Position numbers and translations under genes: made by a program
Assembly (NCBI RefSeq): GCF_030704535.1
Contig: NC_081818.1
Span: 30,088,001 to 30,152,000 of the forward strand
Direction of reading: 5' to 3'
Origin: Vitis vinifera
Taxonomy: Eukaryota > Streptophyta > Magnoliopsida > Vitales > Vitaceae
DNA length: 64,000 nucleotides
In this document: positions 60,748-64,000 of the stretch, piece by piece
Layout of the letters: the number at the start of each line of letters is the position of its first letter
How positions within the stretch are numbered: the stretch's first letter is position 1
Notes under the pieces: model-generated
The model's database searches: none
What the model was told of the DNA's origin: nothing
What the model saw: the letters and a program-made list of their open reading frames with translations, nothing else

Positions 60748-62519
60748 TGCAGAGAACTGTTTGGGAAGGAATATTGCTGAAGTGGTGCTTATACTGCATG
60801 CATCCTCTCAGTCCAAGTGGCAGGAGCACTTTGGCAAAAGCTATATTGGACAATATTTAAGAAAGGACATCCTCAAGGATGCTTTTCCCTATAGCTTCTT
60901 TAGGCATGAATTGGCTGCAGTTACTGAAGAGAAGAGTGTGGCATTGCTTCTTGTATGTATACATTGTACACTCATTCAAGCTTCTGGCAACTCTCAATTG
61001 TATTAAATTTCTAGACAATTATAAAATGAGCCTTACAATAATCATGTAATATCTTGTCTCCTATGACCATGTTGACATCACACATCTGATATGGTTCTTG
61101 TGTCTTTTGAACAAAATACCAGTTCATTATCACAATGTACTTGCTTCACTGAGAGTATAACACTGGAGACTGATTGATAATTTTGTATTTGCATTTGGAC
61201 GTGGTTGTTCCTGGTGCTGTTAGTTCAAATGTTCAATTTATGTCACATTCATCTACAGTGCAGACCCTTGTAGCAACAAGTTCTCACCCCAGATTACGGT
61301 GCCCTTATTCAGGGGATTTAAAATCAAGTTGAAGGGTGAACCATGCAGGGGCTCATGTTCAGTTCTTTGGTCCACTAACCAATTTACACCCCAATTTGTT
61401 GAGATTCTCTTTTGTAAGCTGCATTCTTGTAAGTTTCAAGAACCGACTACATCTTATCTTGTTCTCAGTAAAGGGTTTCCATTGATGGGAATGGTGTGAT
61501 TTGCAGATCTTACTAAATGTGAAATCCTATTAAATAATGAAGCCAGGGAAGTTATTATTTCAGTTGTTTGAATTTGGCCTAGCACGACAAAGGCAATTTC
61601 TGGTGATCTCTTCCTCACACAGCTATTTTCTCTAGACGACTCTGATGTTCCCGGTACCCATTTCTTACCTGCTCAAATACATGATAGAAAATTGCATCAT
61701 CTCTGTGATTTCTTTATTAGCTACATGACATGACATCTTTATTAGTGATATCATCACATAAAAGCTTTACTCAGTGATGACTGATGATAGCTTAATTAGT
61801 CTATTCGTGTTGTAACTTGTATGTGACACATGTAAAATCATTTCATTGTATTTTTCATAGCATCTAGAATAGTCTACATGTTAGTATTCGCCTTTTTATT
61901 ACTTTTCCATACTATTTTATGTCAAGTGACTCAAGTTCATTTTCCTTTGCTAGATTCTGAATGTCATGATAGATGGGTATATCGTGTAGAAAACAAAGTG
62001 GTTCCCGAAAACATAAGACCAATCCCAGTGGCCAGTGGCAGGATGCCATGTCTTATAACCGGAAAGTTCTGCCTACTATGTGCAAGTAGTGTGTTTATAG
62101 TATTCTATTCATCCACCAAGTGCCCCAGTGGTGGAAACTGGAAAATACCTAACTATGCAAACTAAAGGTTAGGAATGTGACACATCACCCATAAAGGGAT
62201 AAAAGCTTCTGCCCATCTCAGAAAATATAGCAACTCAGAAAAGCCTCGAGTTTATTTTATCAACAACCACCCGTAGAATGTTGTAGATTTCCTATTATTA
62301 TGCCATGTGTAAAGCATATCCATTGGCCCATACATGAGAAAGCTACAGAAAAGCATTCCACTTGGTGGGATGGGACTAAAAGGAGCTTGTGGAGCACATT
62401 TATCCTCATTGCATATATATTTATATATATATAATTTGCATCAGAGGTCTTATCCATAGTTTTTCATCTGCCACATAGAGGAGAGAGAACTGGAGAAGTG
62501 AAGAGAGGAAGGAAAGAGA
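60748..62519. other. Intergenic DNA between the PPR and DUF179 genes
   Basis: The first few hundred bases are probably PPR 3'UTR. No gene is supported; the 95-codon frame at 61878 has no family features. The last 60 bases form a purine-rich leader of the DUF179 gene. Confidence 0.55.
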
Positions 62520-63698
62520 ATGGAAGCATGTTTTCTCACTTCAAATTCCTTCAGCAGAACCATAGAACTACTCCCTTCAATCAAAGCTAGAAATCTCACC
62601 TACCCCAAGAGAAAAGCCAATCAATTTCAATGTAGAAAAGCTCCATTTCCATCTTCTATAACGTGTAAGTGCTCCAATTGCCTTATCGTTGACTGTGAAT
62701 AGTAAACACCATTTGTTGCAATTTTCTATCTTGATCTTCAGATATGGTTTTTGATTGATTTGAAGGCCTGGTCTTATCTTGATCTTTTCATTTGATGTCT
62801 TGATGTCTTGTCATATGAATCAGGCCGATCGTTTTTGACTTTATGCATGGATTTTAGTCATTGTGAGCCATGATCTTGCAGTGAGATCTTAGTTATACAC
62901 TCAGCTTTGAGTTTCCTAATGGTTTTCCCAATCGTAGGTTGCCATCTGGGGTCTTCATCTTCGTCTGAGGATGCTGACAAACCTTCCATTAGTGCTGATT
63001 GGAGATCATTCAGAGCAAGATTGGTGGCTGGAGAACAAGCATCAAGGCTGGAAGAGCCTTCCTCATTGGTTGATCCTGATTCTGCAGTGGATCATCCTCT
63101 ACCCATCACAATTGGGGACAAATGGGTCCACACCATCCATGAACCTGAAAAGGGCTGCTTACTCATTGCCACAGAAAAGCTTGATGGAGTCCACATTTTT
63201 GAACGAACGGTGATCCTGCTATTATCAACTGGTCCTGTGGGTCCTACTGGCATCATACTCAACAGACCTTCCCTCATGTCAATAAAGGAAACAAGATCAA
63301 CAGTTCTGGATGTTGCAGGCACCTTCTCGGATATGCCACTGTTCTTTGGAGGACCCATAGAGGAGGGCCTGTTCCTGGTGAATAGCCCAAAAGGGGATGA
63401 TGATGGAGTGGTGAAGACTGGGCTTTTTGAGGAGGTAATGAAGGGTTTGTACTATGGGACCAAGGAGAGTGTGGGTTGTGCGGCAGAGATGGTGAAGAGG
63501 AATGCTGTTGCGGTTGAGGACTTCAGGTTCTTTGATGGGTATTGTGGGTGGGAGAAGGAACAATTGAGAGATGAAATAAGAGCTGGGTATTGGACTGTAG
63601 CTGCTTGTAGCCCTAGTGTAATTGGGCTGACCAGTGTTGGAAGTGTGGGATTGTGGGAAGAAATCATTGGGCTTATGGGCCCTAGAAAGGTCTGGTGA
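62520..63698 (+). CDS. Plastid UPF0301/DUF179 (YqgE/AlgH-like) protein
   Basis: Two exons, 62520-62664 and 62938-63698, with a GT-AG intron of 273 bases; the product is 301 residues. Exon 1 is a chloroplast transit peptide (MEACFLTSNSFSRTIELLPS). The intron splits a Cys codon, giving SITCCHLGSSSS. The DUF179 domain spans about 110-295: KGCLLIATEKLDGVHIFERT, VILLLSTGPVGPTGIILNRP, PLFFGGPIEEGLFLVNSP, FRFFDGYCGWEKEQLRDEI and GYWTVAACSPSVI. The bacterial family (YqgE, AlgH) is widespread but its biochemical role is unsettled; plant versions go to plastids. The closest Arabidopsis counterpart from memory is At3g29240, neighbour of the PPR gene At3g29230. Confidence 0.94.
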
Positions 63699-64000
63699 CA
63701 CTCCACTCTTGGGCCGTCAATTCCTAAACTCACGTGCTGCACTGCACTAGGTCAAGTTCAGTATGATTTTAGGCTTTTGCAGGGCACACAAGGGGAAAAA
63801 AGCGATAAATCTTCTGAAATGTATCTCTGAACTAAATGCAGGGTCTAAGGAAAAGCATTTCAAATGTAGCCTTACCCTCATAAGAAAAAGTTTGAGGCTC
63901 TAGTGGTTGTATATTATGCATTTTGCTTTTCAACATTTGGTTTAAATGTAGATTTGTGTAGCGTTTGACCAAAGCATGTATGTGTTTTGTTTTAAGGCAT
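63699..64000. other. 3' flank of the DUF179 gene
   Basis: Probably 3'UTR and downstream DNA; nothing else is recognised up to the window edge. Confidence 0.6.

Noticed and set aside
61765-61830. GTGATGA repeated, resembling a C box of a C/D snoRNA
   Set aside because: No D box (CTGA) with terminal stem at a suitable distance.
1-64000. CRISPR arrays, bacterial operons, integrated bacterial or organelle DNA
   Set aside because: No regular short repeats with unique spacers, and all genes have nuclear plant structure; nothing suggests an organelle insert.

Overview
This is a nuclear stretch of a flowering-plant genome, almost certainly a core eudicot. The genes have short AT-rich introns, intergenic DNA is AT-rich, and the products include chloroplast proteins, a WRKY factor, a PLS-class PPR protein and phytocyanins. 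Protein sequences and gene order look like grapevine (Vitis) to me, but that is an inference without a database search. I reconstructed exon structures by hand from splice sites, reading frame and family knowledge; all but one intron are GT-AG.

Layout. 1-2.3 kb is AT-rich repeat DNA. 2.4-3.4 kb holds an intronless membrane-protein gene (+). 4.6-5.15 kb holds an unrecognised coding-like fragment (-). 5.2-10.3 kb shows no gene. 10.3-16.8 kb is a DUF1336 (EDR2 C-terminal-like) gene (+) with a long 5'UTR intron. 17.76-18.01 kb holds a telo-box/TATA promoter directly upstream of what folds by eye as an H/ACA snoRNA; this is the most novel item here. 19.1-23.6 kb is a CDK-like kinase with a myristoylation start (-). 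25.4-28.7 kb is a group I WRKY3/4-type factor (-) with one GC-AG intron. 30.7-34.0 kb is a plastid DUF3598 protein (-). 35.7-38.8 kb is plastid MinE (-). 39.9-41.1 and 43.5-45.2 kb are two head-to-tail early-nodulin-like phytocyanins (-). 47.3-56.8 kb is plastidial chorismate mutase (-), stretched by a 6.6 kb first intron packed with tandem repeats, a SINE and a MITE. 59.0-60.7 kb is an intronless PPR gene (+). 62.5-63.7 kb is a plastid UPF0301/DUF179 (YqgE/AlgH) gene (+).

How they relate. There are no operons and each gene has its own promoter. Five of the products are predicted to go to plastids (DUF3598, MinE, chorismate mutase and DUF179) or to an organelle (PPR). Chorismate mutase, the PPR gene and the DUF179 gene lie in the same neighbourhood as their Arabidopsis counterparts on chromosome 3, and WRKY4 with a DUF1336 gene on chromosome 1, so ancestral microsynteny is visible. 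The two plastid genes DUF3598 and MinE share a near-palindromic AAACGNNGTCGTTT element upstream of their start codons.
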